From contig CATKHK010000003.1 of the NCBI GenBank assembly GCA_949751835.1, positions 186,001 to 250,000 of the forward strand: 64,000 nt of DNA, in the 5' to 3' direction. A program made the position numbers and the translations under genes. A model generated the notes under the pieces. That model saw only the letters and a program-made list of their open reading frames with translations, was not told the origin of the DNA and did no database searches. Of the stretch, positions 20,384 to 31,885 are shown one piece after another. Source of the DNA: Blepharisma japonicum (Eukaryota > Ciliophora > Heterotrichea > Heterotrichida > Blepharismidae). Numbering within the stretch: position 1 is the first letter of the stretch; each line of letters begins with the position of its first letter.

Positions 20384-20666
20384 ATTATTTGCAGATATAA
20401 TAATAAGTCCACCAAAGAAATATATAAGTTAATAATTTATTATAACAATTGGTAATAAATAAGCGATTGATTTGAGGGATTTAATATGCGAAGTTTTTAT
20501 TAAGCTCTAGCTTAATTATTTTTGAATCTCAAATCAGACTCATTTTGAAGCCAAATTTAGATCATTCTAGGCCTAAAATAGTATCATAATAGATTTGGTA
20601 TGAGGAACTTTTTAACAAATAATGAAATGAAGTATAAATTATGAGTTCTAGGCAAGGAATAAACAC

Positions 20667-21305
20667 TTAAAATCCACTTGCCATGTTTTTTAAAATTCTT
20701 TGTTGTCGCCTTTTCTCCAAGTATTTTCTATCGAGTTCTTCAAATTGCCTTTGTTTCAATGTTGCAATAGGATTTGATGCTTCTAGTACTTTTTTATTCT
20801 TAATTCAAAGATCATTGCTTGTCTGATAATTATATCTAAAATATCCTTTAAAGCTTTTTCTTACTTGCTTTGGTGGTGGATCTTCACGTGCGCTCATATT
20901 TTTCTTTTCTTTTTCCATTTTCTGGGTTAAATCATAAAATGTTCTTACTAATCTTCCGGTAGGCTTAACCATACTTGCTTTTAATTCACTCATTGTATGG
21001 AAAAATGGCTCAGTTTTTCGTTTTGGCTCTGTGGAACTATATGCTTGTCTAGGAGGTTTGGTAGAAGGATCGTAAACACTTGAAATTACTAGATGAGCTA
21101 CAGGTCGAGGGATTTTGTTAATATCGTCTGGCAAGCGGTTAGAAGGCAATTGGCCAGGCTTTGCAGGTTTAAGAGTTTTAGGGCCGTGAATATCGTTGAA
21201 ATAAGGAGTTGAGAGGGGTCGTGGGCATTGAAAATATCCATCAAATTTCTTCGGTTGTATTGTATAGAGATTTGATAATGGAGTAGAGGTTGTATTTAAT
21301 TGCAT
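20667..21305 (-). CDS. Basic Pro/Lys-rich hypothetical protein
   Basis: 212 aa. A TGA-coded Trp near residue 167 (SNDLWIKNKK) joins the N-terminal part to a Gln/Arg/Lys-rich helical tail ending ASGF. The N-terminal 100 residues are rich in Pro, Thr and Tyr with no low-complexity repeat. The overall charge is strongly basic. No domain was recognised; the composition resembles small microtubule-associated proteins of cilia, which is only a guess. Confidence 0.72.
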
Positions 21306-21474
21306 ATTAATATAATAATATTTAGCAGTAATTGAAATAGACTTTCTAAATAGAAAATAATTTGAAATTTATAAGTAATCAAATAAATTAGCTAAAAATT
21401 ATTACTCATATAAGCATAGCGTAAAAAAATAAAATCCGAATAAGTTCACCTAATTATTAAATTTAAAAGAAGAC

Positions 21475-22479
21475 ATGGACTTCTACCCGAGCCCACAAAA
21501 TTTGGATTTTTATATTTTGATCGCTCTAGTGTGGTTTTCCTTTTTTGGGTTTTGATTTCTTAATACATATTTCTGGAACAAAGAGTACAGTTCATTTTTG
21601 CAAAAATCAATGACATTCATGATTTTCTTTAAACTTATCCACTGCGTTTTTCAAGTAATTCTTATAATTGCGGAGTTCGAAAATATGTATTATGTATGGT
21701 TTTGTCATACAGCAGCTTATACACTCTTCAACACAATTTCATATATGATCTTTCTACTTATCAGTCAAGGATTTGGATTATACAAATCCTCACTCAATAA
21801 AAAGGAATTATCAGTAACTGTGGTAACAATGATTGTATTTTATGCTTGCTTTACTGTATATTCTCTAAATGAAATTGCAATGTTTCCCTTGCTTTTAACT
21901 TTTCTTCTAACCTGCGGGTATTTCATTTTGAAGTTTGCTTTTTACACGACAAAATGTCTTAAATTGAGATATGAGCTGTTACAAATCTCAGAGATGAGAA
22001 ACTTAGCGCAAGTTGTTATAAAGAAATTAAAGATACTTAAGAAATATTTAGGCTTTGTGACATTTCATCTTGTGTCACATTTTATACCCGCACTTTTGAT
22101 TTTTTCTAATTACAATGGTTCAATCAATATATTGCCATATGAAAATAATACAAGGTTCTTTGGAGAAATATGTGAATATTTATCAATTGTCGCCATATGT
22201 TTTTTATTTAGATCAAAAAACAGAGGAGAAATCTTTATTCAAGAAACCCAAACACTTCTAAACTATCGTTCAGTGCTCCCGATTTATGAAGCAAGAATTA
22301 CCGATCTTTCTTATAGATATATTAAAAACACTCCTGAAATCCCTCCTTTACTAATAATGAACCCAGCATATGAAGAAAGGGTATCACTTTTTGTCGCAGT
22401 CCCAATTTTACGAGAAAATCGGACTGATGTAAGTCCAGATGAAGTCTTAATCCAGCCATTATTGAGTGATGTGCATTAA
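21475..22479 (+). CDS. Seven-transmembrane protein, GOST/lung-7TM-like
   Basis: 334 aa with about seven hydrophobic segments from residue 13 on (LDFYILIALVWFSFFGFW, FMIFFKLIHCVFQVILIIA, TLFNTISYMIFLLI, VTMIVFYACFTVYSL, FPLLLTFLLTCGYFILKF, a segment near residue 185 and one near 235). Start at ATG 21475 is upstream of a TGA (Trp in GFFGFW-like segment). Topology and the aromatic-rich helices are reminiscent of GOST/TMEM87-type 7TM proteins of the Golgi, but without their luminal N-terminal domain. The C-terminal 70 residues are soluble. It is followed after 39 bp by a secreted BPI-like gene. Confidence 0.75.
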
Positions 22480-22518
22480 GTAATTGTAAAACTTTTTATA
22501 ATTAATAGCTGATTAAAA

Positions 22519-23934
22519 ATGAAATTAATTCTCCTCTGGCTGCCAATCACTATTTTAGCTGAATTCAATGCAATGAATATTGCATTTAGAGAAGATTTCT
22601 TGCAAAATATATACACCCATGCTTTGGAATCCTGACCAAATTACATTATTAATACAGGCTTAGAAGATATCATAATTCAAACTGAAGACCCCAATATACC
22701 AACAGCAAAGTTCTCAAATATAATTTTAACAGACATCTCGATGAATTATACTTCACCAATTACAATTAAAGAATCTGATATTATAGAGCTTTCAATAAAT
22801 AATGTCAACGCTTTTTTTGATTCCAATCTAACACTTCAAGAAGGTGAAAACTCGATTGAGGATCCTTGCAAACTTGAAATAAATGAAACTGATATCACAA
22901 TTTATATTTTTATCTTTATGGGAAATAATGGTGAAGCAGTAGTTGAAATTAAAAATTCTTTAGTAAATATTGGTAATATTTCACTTATAAACACCTTAAA
23001 TGAGACAATTAATGAAGCCATATGGAAAGGGCTCCAAAAAGAAATGGTAATTTTCGAAAAGGAAATTATTGGACTTTTTGAAAAATATGTTGTTGAGTGA
23101 AATCATTATTTATCACAACGCCCATATAGAACGCCATTAAAAGACCTTGGAGTTGTCGTTGATACCCATCTCGCTCACAATGCAACGACAGTAAACAATT
23201 ATTTGTCACTTCCCCTTGTAGGCACAGTTTTTAATGCAAAAACTGGACTACCTATCCTTAACTATACTTCTTCAACGCTTCCAAGCGGTAGCCTACGCCA
23301 GTATCCAATTCAATTATTTTTATCCGATTATTTTGTGAATTCTGCTCTTATTCAATGGTGAAATAATTTGTCTGTTGACCTAATAACACTTCCCTCTAGC
23401 TTTCCATTTAAACTAACCACAAATGGCTTAGCTTTTTTTGTGCCACAATTACAGCTCACTTATGGAAAAAATAAGCCAGTTTATATACAATTTACTGCAG
23501 ATCCAGAAAATCCTATTCCTTCTTTTACAACAAATAACGCAGTTTATTTCCAAGGTTACATACAAATGATTTTTTGGGTTCAAATACAGAAGTCTTGGGT
23601 TCGTGCTTTTAATATGCAAGTTTTCACAAATGCAGCGTTTCCTTTATCTATTACGAACACAACGGCTACTTATAAAATTAATAGCCTGGAGGCAAGTAAA
23701 ATCTCTGTGACTAACTCAAATGTGGGAACAATCAATACATTATTGACTGCAAATGTTCTGAATAATATTTTCCAAATTTTGATACCTTTTATAAATCTGC
23801 AATATGATCAGATGAATGTGAAAATACCAGATCTTGAGCATTATAAAATTCAAGGAGATATTGTGAATGTATATAAAGGATATACTGAAATTGACTATTT
23901 TCTAATTCCTATCATACAAAATATTTTAAAATAA
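22519..23934 (+). CDS. BPI/LBP/CETP-like secreted or lumenal lipid-binding protein
   Basis: 471 aa. An N-terminal signal peptide (MKLILLWLPITILAEF) is followed by two similar elongated halves of beta-rich sequence with few charged residues, as in the tubular lipid-binding (BPI/LBP/PLTP/CETP) fold: residues about 15-235, then about 245-471. Four in-frame TGA codons or neighbours are read as Trp (ESWPNY, VEWNHY, IQWWNN), which is why the standard code shows only fragments. The family binds phospholipid or lipopolysaccharide. Expected location is the secretory pathway, outside the cell or in phagosomes. The family call rests on fold-like features and family memory, not an alignment. Confidence 0.7.
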
Positions 23935-23983
23935 CAATGTTCTATTGAAATGTTTCCTATAAGTTTCTAATAAGTATCTTTAA

Positions 23984-25504
23984 TTACTTTTTATTTAAAA
24001 ATGATGTTAATATATCAATGATTTCATTTACTTCAATACACCCATCTTTAAAAACTTCTTTAAGTCTCTCTCTTTTTAAGTTAAATTGTAGATCAAAGCA
24101 TTCATATTTTTTGAAGTCTTTTAATGTATCTACATTCTTTTTTAATACTTGTTGAAATAAAGCATGAATTCTCTTATATTTGCCAGGCAAAAAGTCGCAG
24201 ATGAATTCAATTTTTACTGACTTTTTAGAACATTTGTAAATTAAATTTGATGCGATACAAACCCAGGTCTGAAAATCAATAGTTTTTTCAATACCAAAAT
24301 ATTCAAATAAAATTTGCTGCATAATCTGAGGCATTTTTTGGAAAAAATTATAAGAAGCCAACAAATAGCTAACAGCAATTGTGCTTTGCTGATTTTCGCT
24401 CATTGAAAGTCCTTTATTTTCACTCGAAGAAACCATTGCCAGGATTTTATATTCATTAGAAATTTTTTGATAATCCCTCATATTAATCCCAAATCTCTTC
24501 AGAAAATTTTCTACTACTTCAGGAGGTCCACTAAGTCTGCTTTGCCTTCTTTGGCGACTTGTTTGAGAATTTAATTGAATTTGATTTAATTTATGACTAA
24601 AATTCTTTTTTTCCTCTTCTATATCATCAGAGCCGCTACTGAAATTTATTTCATCAATATTTTCCGAAACGATAGGGTTTGTTTTTTTTATAGGTGAAAC
24701 ACTTTTAGACCTTCTATATTCATTAAGTGGCATCAGTTCAAAATTTTTGTCTTCAGCCTCTACTTTTCTACAGGTTTCCATAAACTTTAAAGAGTATTTT
24801 TGGTTTCTTTCTTCAATGGCTTCAATTTTTGATTTATCGCTTGGTATAGAAAGCTTTTCACCTTTAAGCAGCCTTGACAGGATTGGAATTGGGTAATCCC
24901 TGATAAGAGATTCAATACTTTCGTATTTGTGTTTATCTGCTATGTATTTGTCTAATTTCATGCTTGGCTTTTCGTACAGCTTTTGTGTGGGGAAATTAGT
25001 TGAAGTTGAAACTGCAGTACTTTTACTTGATTTTCTCATCGTAGCTGGCATTGAAGTTAAAAACAGTCCACACCCGACACCTTCTAAATTTTCAGATTCT
25101 GAAACTACGAGATCAGTCACATAGTCAGGGACTTGGGCAAATGATTTTATTCGTTTTCCAGTTATCAAATAAATATAATTAAGGTTTTCAATACCAGTAA
25201 TTTTTCTTGAAGCTTTTATCAGGTTGCTAGTTTTGCAGCAAACTCCTTGAACGCGCTCGTTAGACTCATATTTTTTTGCAAATTCCTTTTTAGGGATCGG
25301 AAGCATAAAATTAGATGGATCATGGATATAACCTTTGTCAGGAATTATTCGGATCATTCGAATATGATCAGGATGGCAGCGAGGCAGATTAGATTTATGC
25401 TCAATTTTGGAGTAAGGCAAATAAAGTGGATCACCTTCAGGTTGACTTTTTAAATAATTTTGATATTGGACCTCTTTACTCGTTTGCCTTCTATTTATTT
25501 TCAT
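23984..25504 (-). CDS. Hypothetical protein, 506 aa
   Basis: ATG at 25502-25504 (MKINRRQTSKEV); an in-frame TAA lies a few codons upstream. No TGA codons. The N-terminal 130 residues have a conserved-looking Pro/His-containing segment (LPRCHPDHIRMIRIIPDKGY). The middle is Ser-rich and disordered with an acidic patch (SSGSDDIEEEKKNF). The C-terminal 170 residues are helical and may form an EF-hand-like pair without calcium ligands (FFQKMPQIMQQILFEYFGI, VNEIIDILTSFLNKK). I recognise no family. The structure suggests a cytoskeletal protein of cilia, weakly. Confidence 0.72.
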   Translation of the reverse strand: MKINRRQTSKEVQYQNYLKSQPEGDPLYLPYSKIEHKSNLPRCHPDHIRMIRIIPDKGYIHDPSNFMLPIPKKEFAKKYESNERVQGVCCKTSNLIKASRKITGIENLNYIYLITGKRIKSFAQVPDYVTDLVVSESENLEGVGCGLFLTSMPATMRKSSKSTAVSTSTNFPTQKLYEKPSMKLDKYIADKHKYESIESLIRDYPIPILSRLLKGEKLSIPSDKSKIEAIEERNQKYSLKFMETCRKVEAEDKNFELMPLNEYRRSKSVSPIKKTNPIVSENIDEINFSSGSDDIEEEKKNFSHKLNQIQLNSQTSRQRRQSRLSGPPEVVENFLKRFGINMRDYQKISNEYKILAMVSSSENKGLSMSENQQSTIAVSYLLASYNFFQKMPQIMQQILFEYFGIEKTIDFQTWVCIASNLIYKCSKKSVKIEFICDFLPGKYKRIHALFQQVLKKNVDTLKDFKKYECFDLQFNLKRERLKEVFKDGCIEVNEIIDILTSFLNKK

Positions 25505-25690
25505 GCTCAAAAAGATATTTTATCATTATATATTAAAAATATTCATATAAAGCTAAAACTACTATAACGCAGCATGCATCATAGCAGAGCTATTGCAAAT
25601 ATTATAATTAATAATCCTATTATGCATCAATTTCAGAATTAAAAGCTTATGAGACATCAATTATTATAATCTGTGCGAAAATTTCCTGTT

Positions 25691-26062
25691 TTAAATTTTG
25701 GCCATGCTTGTATAAAAATTTACAGCTGACTTTAACGTTGGTCGCCTAGGTCTTGACTTTTTTATTACTTCATAATACTCTTGTGCAGATGAGCAAGGAT
25801 CGCATGCCAAGTGGCAGCAAATATCTCCAAGCAGGCTCCCATCAATATCATAAAACTCCCTAATGTGTTGTCTATTTAATCCTGAACCTATACAGCATAG
25901 AAAAATACTATAGGCAAATGCTTCATAGAAATGCTCATTATTTTGGGTAATTGAAACAGCTTTAGCTTGTATGCACGCAGGACCACATGGACAGCAAGAT
26001 AAAAGGCAGATTTTGTTGAAACTTTTGCAGCATTCATATAAGCCTGTTTCGAACTCAGACAT
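25691..26062 (-). CDS. PLAC8-family Cys-rich protein
   Basis: 123 aa. The PLAC8 pattern is clear: LLSCCPCGPACIQAKAVS early, and later a RQHIREFYDIDGSLLGD segment followed by CCHLACDPCSSAQEYYEV. In plants and animals the family includes FW2.2/PCR proteins linked to metal transport, cell size or scaffold functions, usually membrane-associated via the Cys-rich segment. Start at ATG 26060-26062 was chosen because the upstream in-frame GTG is followed by TAA further out. Confidence 0.88.
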   Translation of the reverse strand: MSEFETGLYECCKSFNKICLLSCCPCGPACIQAKAVSITQNNEHFYEAFAYSIFLCCIGSGLNRQHIREFYDIDGSLLGDICCHLACDPCSSAQEYYEVIKKSRPRRPTLKSAVNFYTSMAKI

Positions 26063-26282
26063 ATGCACTCAATAATTAATTTATTAGGTGACCTATTTTT
26101 CATATAAAAATTATCTTTATTCTTAAAATTTTTAATCTCAGCTACTTTTTAGATATAAAGATTTTCTCCTTTCTTGGTTTGGAATTATAAATAAGCTTAT
26201 AATAATTTGTTAGTAAATTATAAAAACGCATTTTTGCTTTTTAATTAATTAATTCAACTCATTTAATCATGAAACTCTTATT

Positions 26283-27020
26283 ATGAAGAGATATGAAAAT
26301 AAGGTCTGTGTCATCACTGCATCTGCAACTGGGATTGGCTTAGCTATTGCAAGAAGGATGGGGCAAGAAGGTGGAAAAATTGTTATAAGCTCTAGAAACC
26401 AAAAACATATAGATACAGCTGTTGATGAGCTAAGAAAAGAAGGTATCATCGCAGAAGGCGTCGTATGCCACGTTGGAAAAGACAGACAAAAACTTATAGA
26501 TTTCGCAGTAGAAAAGTTCGGAGGTATTGACATTTTAGTCAATAATGCCGCAATTGCGACAGCTTTTGGCCCCACAATGGAGATCTCTGAACAAGCTTAT
26601 GATAGAATGTTTGATATCAACATAAAAGCAGGATTTTTCTTAATAAAAGCAGCGCTTCCTTGGCTTGTAAGAAGCAAAAATCCTGCTATTTTGTTTGTGT
26701 CTAGCTACGGAGGATTTGCTCCTTCTCCTGTAATAGGAATTTACTGTGTCACAAAAACTGCATTGATAGGGATGACAAAAATGCTTGGGATAGAGCTTGT
26801 AGGCGCTGGGATCCGCGTCAACGCAATTGCTCCTGGAGTAATAAAAACAAAGTTCTCTGAGCCTATTTGGGAAACTGATGCTGTAGCCAAAAACCCAATG
26901 GGAAGAATGGGAACTCCTGAAGAATGCTCAAGCGTTGCTGCATTTTTATGTAGCGAAGAAGCTTCATATGTGAATGGGGAGACCGTTGTAATTGCAGGAG
27001 GATTTCATGCCAGACTTTAA
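26283..27020 (+). CDS. DHRS4: Peroxisomal SDR, DHRS4-like NADP(H)-dependent reductase
   Basis: 245-aa classical short-chain dehydrogenase. Cofactor motif TASATGIGLAIARR near residue 12, NNAA near 91, catalytic Ser in VSSYGGF near 143, and YCVTK (Tyr-xxx-Lys) near 157. Segments SSRNQKHIDTAV, VCHVGK, RVNAIAPGVIKT, FLCSEEASYVNGET closely match DHRS4, which reduces retinal and other carbonyls. The C-terminus is ARL, a peroxisomal targeting type 1 variant like the SRL of animal DHRS4. Length agrees with the family (about 245-280 aa). Confidence 0.92.
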   Translation: MKRYENKVCVITASATGIGLAIARRMGQEGGKIVISSRNQKHIDTAVDELRKEGIIAEGVVCHVGKDRQKLIDFAVEKFGGIDILVNNAAIATAFGPTMEISEQAYDRMFDINIKAGFFLIKAALPWLVRSKNPAILFVSSYGGFAPSPVIGIYCVTKTALIGMTKMLGIELVGAGIRVNAIAPGVIKTKFSEPIWETDAVAKNPMGRMGTPEECSSVAAFLCSEEASYVNGETVVIAGGFHARL

Positions 27021-27110
27021 GCTAAACTCTTCATAATTCAGAAAAAATGATGTAAAAAATAAAATAGCGAATGCCTAAATCCTGAATCCTATTAAGTCTT
27101 TATTATTTTA

Positions 27111-30100
27111 ATGGTGTCTTATTGGTTAGATCCTATCATTCACGAGACTCACGGGTTTTATTCAGATCCTGTCAAACTCCGTCTTCCTATGGTAGTATCT
27201 CAAATCCGCATTGCTAAGCCCCAAAGCGCAATTTGGCAACTTGAATTCTTAGCAAAAGACCTTTCAAATCCGTCAGACGAGTTGGTTCACATTGAAAAGC
27301 TGGAGCGTGTTGACGCAGCAGGGACTGGGGACATCAATATTGAGCTTCCTAAGCCAATTTTGACAGATTATTTGGTAGTCAAAGGAGACTATAAAGCCAT
27401 ATCACTTTGTTTGGAGACTTCAGAAGTCACAATAGATGAAGAAAGCTTAAGCCTGACACCTGTATGATTTATATAGACTGAAGCAGAAGTGGAGAAATTA
27501 ATTGGTGCGCCTATGCAGTATCATGGACTCTTTCAATATTGGGTGGACTCTGAAGAAACTGGAGAGGTGCTCTCGATGAGGTATTCCATTGAAGAAGGGA
27601 CAAGTCAGCCAACACCTTTTGCATTCTGGAAGCTTCCTTTTGCAGCTGAAGATCTTGGATCGTTGGTGGGACAGATTGAAAGCACGGTGGGAAATCTCGT
27701 TCAAGGGCCGGAGGGACCTGCAAGTGTTTATTTGTCTTCCTTAGAAAAACTAGGACTACTAGTAGAGAATCTCTGTAGTTTTTATCATACTGGCCACGAA
27801 TATGGATACTCTGGCTTAAAGAGTACCATTGAGCGTATGCTGCCACCCCAGATTGTCAACTTGGCACTTCGCGCCATATCAGGGCAATCTTATGGCCTTT
27901 CTGAGGCAAAAGCTTCTCTTCGACTTGTTACAGTTCTGATGAATTCTTCAAATTTCTCAGACCAAATCTTAGAAGCTGGCGGCTTGCAGCATCTTCTTGT
28001 TTTGTTGACAAACCCTAACTGCTCATCATCACTTCAAATAAAAACTATAGAAGCATTAAAAGCTTTAGTATCACACCCTCAGAATGCAACAAAATTCATT
28101 GAAGAAGATTTTATTTCATCTCTTGACCCTAAGATTATCAGCACTTATTTTTCAGTTAAAAAGGCAAGATCAAAAGATGCAGTGAAAAAGCAGAAGACTG
28201 AAGATGAGGAAAGATTTAAAACAGGATATGATGTACTTGTGGGAATGAAGACTGAAAAAAAGTCTCTGAAACTTTCAAATGCTAAAAAGTCTTTGCTAAG
28301 CAAGTGTGCATTTTTTCAACAATTGAAGAAATTGCAAGGCATAGTTTTGGATATAGAAAATTTAGATGGGAGCGGGGTTTTAGATGTGCTTGACTCCATT
28401 AGAAAAGATTTGAAATTGCATATGTTGAGATCTTCAACAAATTCTTTAACAACCTTAAAGCAAGACTTAAAAAACTTTTTGCTGCTAGATACACTAAATA
28501 CATTTGAAAATTTAAAATCGATCACCCAATTGACTTCTCAGCAAACATTAAGCAATGGATTAGTAAACTGGCTGACCAGCACGAAATTCTTGCAAAATTT
28601 GTTAAAGATATTGCTTGATCAAAAGCTAAGATCAAACGCAGAGTTATTCCGTAGCATTTTTATAAGCATCTCTGACATTTTGCTTGTAATCATCAGAAGT
28701 CAAGGCGGAGTATGGTTTTTGACATCTCAATTCTCAATAATTCACGATTTTATCAAAGCTTTCAAAGAAATCGAGATTCCAGACTGCATAGAAGAAGCTG
28801 AGCTTTCTCTCATAGAAGAAGAATATCTTTTAAGTGCAATCCAGCTTGAAAAACTTCCAAGCTACTCCTCTCAGCTTTCCTTTATTTTAAGCTCAGTTTT
28901 ATCAATCTCCAGATTTCTTTACGAAATCTTTTGCATTAACCCCAACTCAGGCCTTGCAAGTCTCTATACCTTCCTTAATGGAGTTGATGAAAAATACACA
29001 GGCTACCCATCGCAAATTTTTTATACCATAATAAGAGCACATCCAGAAATATTTTTATACCTCTTAGAATTAATAGATTTAGTAGACAGCTTTGGAATGA
29101 TAAGGAGCTTCTATGTGCTAGAAATAGCTGTGTCACTGATGATTGAAGATAGAAGTGGTGAAGTTATGCTACAAGTGGGGACTGAGGCTGCTGATTTTTT
29201 GGAAAACTTGATGGAAACGGATGGTTTAGACGATATCAAAAAAATGCTGGACCTGCTTCGTGATTGGCTCAGACCTCTCAAGAAATTCAAAGAAGTTTTC
29301 AGTGTAGAGAAGCTGATTGAGGACCTAGCGAACTTTGGGGAGAAGCTGGACAAGATGGAAAATAATAGCGTTTATTTAGTTTTGCAAGAATCTAAAAATC
29401 CTGAATTAAAAATAGGAGCTTTAGGACTGATGACTGAAAAAGGGTCAGAGATTATTCAGCTCATCCAGTTGTTGAGGATTCTTAATATTGTGATTAGTGT
29501 CAAGAAATGGAGCTCAATACAGATGATTTCAGGCAATTTATTGACAATTATTGCAAATTTGATTGGAAAAGTCAATAACGTGATACATGCGCTCTTTGTA
29601 GACACTACAAATCCACAGGTATTTTTTACGCCAAATAAAAGCCAAATTATTAAGGAACATTTAGAGCTGCTGGTGCCAAGTTTAAATATTATAAATATTA
29701 TTATTGAGCAGTTACTCGCAACAAAACTGTCAAGCTACAATAATTCAAGACTTCTAGAACATCTTGTCCATTTAGCAGCACTATGTGACCTGGTTCTCGA
29801 TAAAGGAAATGATTTGACTGTACAAAAAGTCATCAGAATTATAAAAACTTCTTTTATACTTTGAGCCCAGCTGCCAAGCTTCCTTGACATTTATTTAGGA
29901 GTCATGTTTGAGCATGCTTTTCAATATCCTTTTAAATCTGGTGCTGTCTTGTCCTTAATAAGTGGCTTATTTGAACATTTTATTTCTTACAAAGACCCTG
30001 CATTTATACACAAGTGTATAGAATGACTCTGTAAGACCCCAGCCTCTTTATTTGACCCTGAGGTGCTCTATTATTATATGATGCAGGCTAAAAATATGGA

Positions 30101-31763
30101 AGGGGAGTTCAAAATGATGAATATTTTTAAAATGTCCTATGAAGCCATCAAAGAAAAAAGTGGCAGTAAATATGAGCCACGACAAACGTGGGATTTTAAG
30201 AAAAAAATGAGCCTGCTGCTGGACAGAGATGGATGCGTCCTTGATAAGCTGCTTAAAGCCTTTTTAAGAAGCAATAGAATTGAAGTCCACAGTGCACTAG
30301 TTCGACTTTTAAGATGTGCAGTTGCCACAAACCATTTAGAAGCTTCAATGAAAATAGTGACAGCTTGCAAAACTATGCTGCAAGGCTCAGCTAACATCCA
30401 AGGAAAAGCTTTGTATACAATTTTAGCTCTATCAGAAGTGGCTTGTGCTAAATCCCTCTTTGTCCATGAAGACCTCCCTGAAATTTTGCTTCCGTTTTTG
30501 TCTGATCCTAACTTAGCAGTCCCAGCGTTAAAAGTTTTCAGGAATTTATTTGATTCAAGTATATGTATGAACGAAAAAGACGAAAAGCAAATGCTAGTAG
30601 AAGATATACCCACAATAAGCCAGACCCAAAGCTTTTTGTTAGAGACAAGAAAACTGCTTGTTTTTTATATTCCAGGACTTCCAGAAACTGGAATGGTTGA
30701 AGAGGAAGAAGATGATCTCTATGGAGAATTTGTGAAAGCCAAAAAATCAGAAGAAGGCTGCTCATGGGAATTAACACTACTTGTATTGAGAGTTTTAAAA
30801 GAAATCAGTGTCCATTCTGTTGGAAAATCATTACTGCTGTGTGGGCAATACCCATTTAAAGAGGATTTACAAGGACCATTAGATTTTGAAGAAACTTTAA
30901 ATAGGATTTCAATTGGTTTGAATATGCCGGACTGGCAGAATAAAATGCTGACCCTTTTAGAAGTATTGACAAATATTCTTAAAGATATAGGGATTACACT
31001 AGTTTCTCAAGTCGCCTTAAACCAGACTATTCAGACTCTTCAAGCTTTAACCAACCCTCGTGCTATTAAGCTTTTACAAATCCTAAAATTAGCCCCAATA
31101 AAGGTAGAAGTCTCCACAATTGAGCTGCCATACCCAAAAGATCTGAATGAGAGATTCCCTGAACAAAAGCCAGATTTCGAAAAAATAAAAGAGTTCAAAA
31201 AAGCAGTCCGAAAAGGCCACCAAAATCAGTTAATTACAAGTAAAAGGGTAGGCGACCGTATCCAAGTAAAAACTTTTCAGAGTCTTACTGATTTGCTGCC
31301 GCCTCCTTATAAAGCATTATTTAAATGCAAAACAAAAACATCAGGCAAAGAATGGAGCGTACTCAGTGAAGAAAACCAAGAATTTGTGCCAGAACTTACA
31401 ATGGAGTATCAGAAAAAAGCTGAAGATAAACATAGATCAGCACAGCCATCAAGAGAGCCAATTCCTGTAATTCCACCTGTCGTGGCTGATGTAGTCCCAG
31501 CTAAACCAATTGTGGCACAGCCTATATCAGTACCAGCACCTGCTCCACAGTCTGTAGCAGCGCCTCAAAGTGCTCCAAGACCAACTGTCTCAAGCCCAAC
31601 TTCTATGTTTACAGATGTGGAAAAGAATGCTTTTAGTGACCTAATGCAACTTCTGGAGAAAAAAGATAGAAGCCATGACCCAAGATTACAGCTCAAGATT
31701 GAACAAATATTGAATGAGTTTCCAAACTTATGCAGCTACATAAAAAATAAGACAGGAAACTAA
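27111..31763 (+). CDS. VIRMA: Virilizer-like (VIRMA) protein, candidate m6A writer scaffold
   Basis: 1545 aa. One 15-nt intron (27462-27476) and two TGA-coded Trp codons (SFILWAQLP, KCIEWLCKT) connect what appear as three ORFs. The first 125 residues fit the VIR_N domain: YWLDPIIHETHGFYSDPVK, a hydrophobic VVSQIRIAKP, WQLEFLAKDLSNPS and a final beta strand. The rest is long alpha-helical repeat (ARM-like), as in Virilizer/KIAA1429, and the C-terminus has a Pro/Ala/Val-rich linker and a helical tail. In animals and plants this scaffold joins METTL3-METTL14/WTAP. Length is shorter than animal VIRMA (about 1800 aa). Alternative: another HEAT/ARM scaffold with an F5/8-like N-terminal domain. Confidence 0.65.
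27462..27476 (+). other. 15-nt spliceosomal intron
   Basis: GTATGATTTATATAG. It contains a TGA and a TAG in frame; removal joins SLSLTP to TEAEVEKLIG without a shift. A at position 10. Confidence 0.88.
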
Positions 31764-31885
31764 GTAAATTTATCTAGATTTGTAAGTTTGAATTTAATTA
31801 ATAATAAAATAAATGGGAAGCTAAAATATAGGCATATCGTAGAGGATATATAATACTCTTATCAAGAAGAATAAAAATTAAGTTA

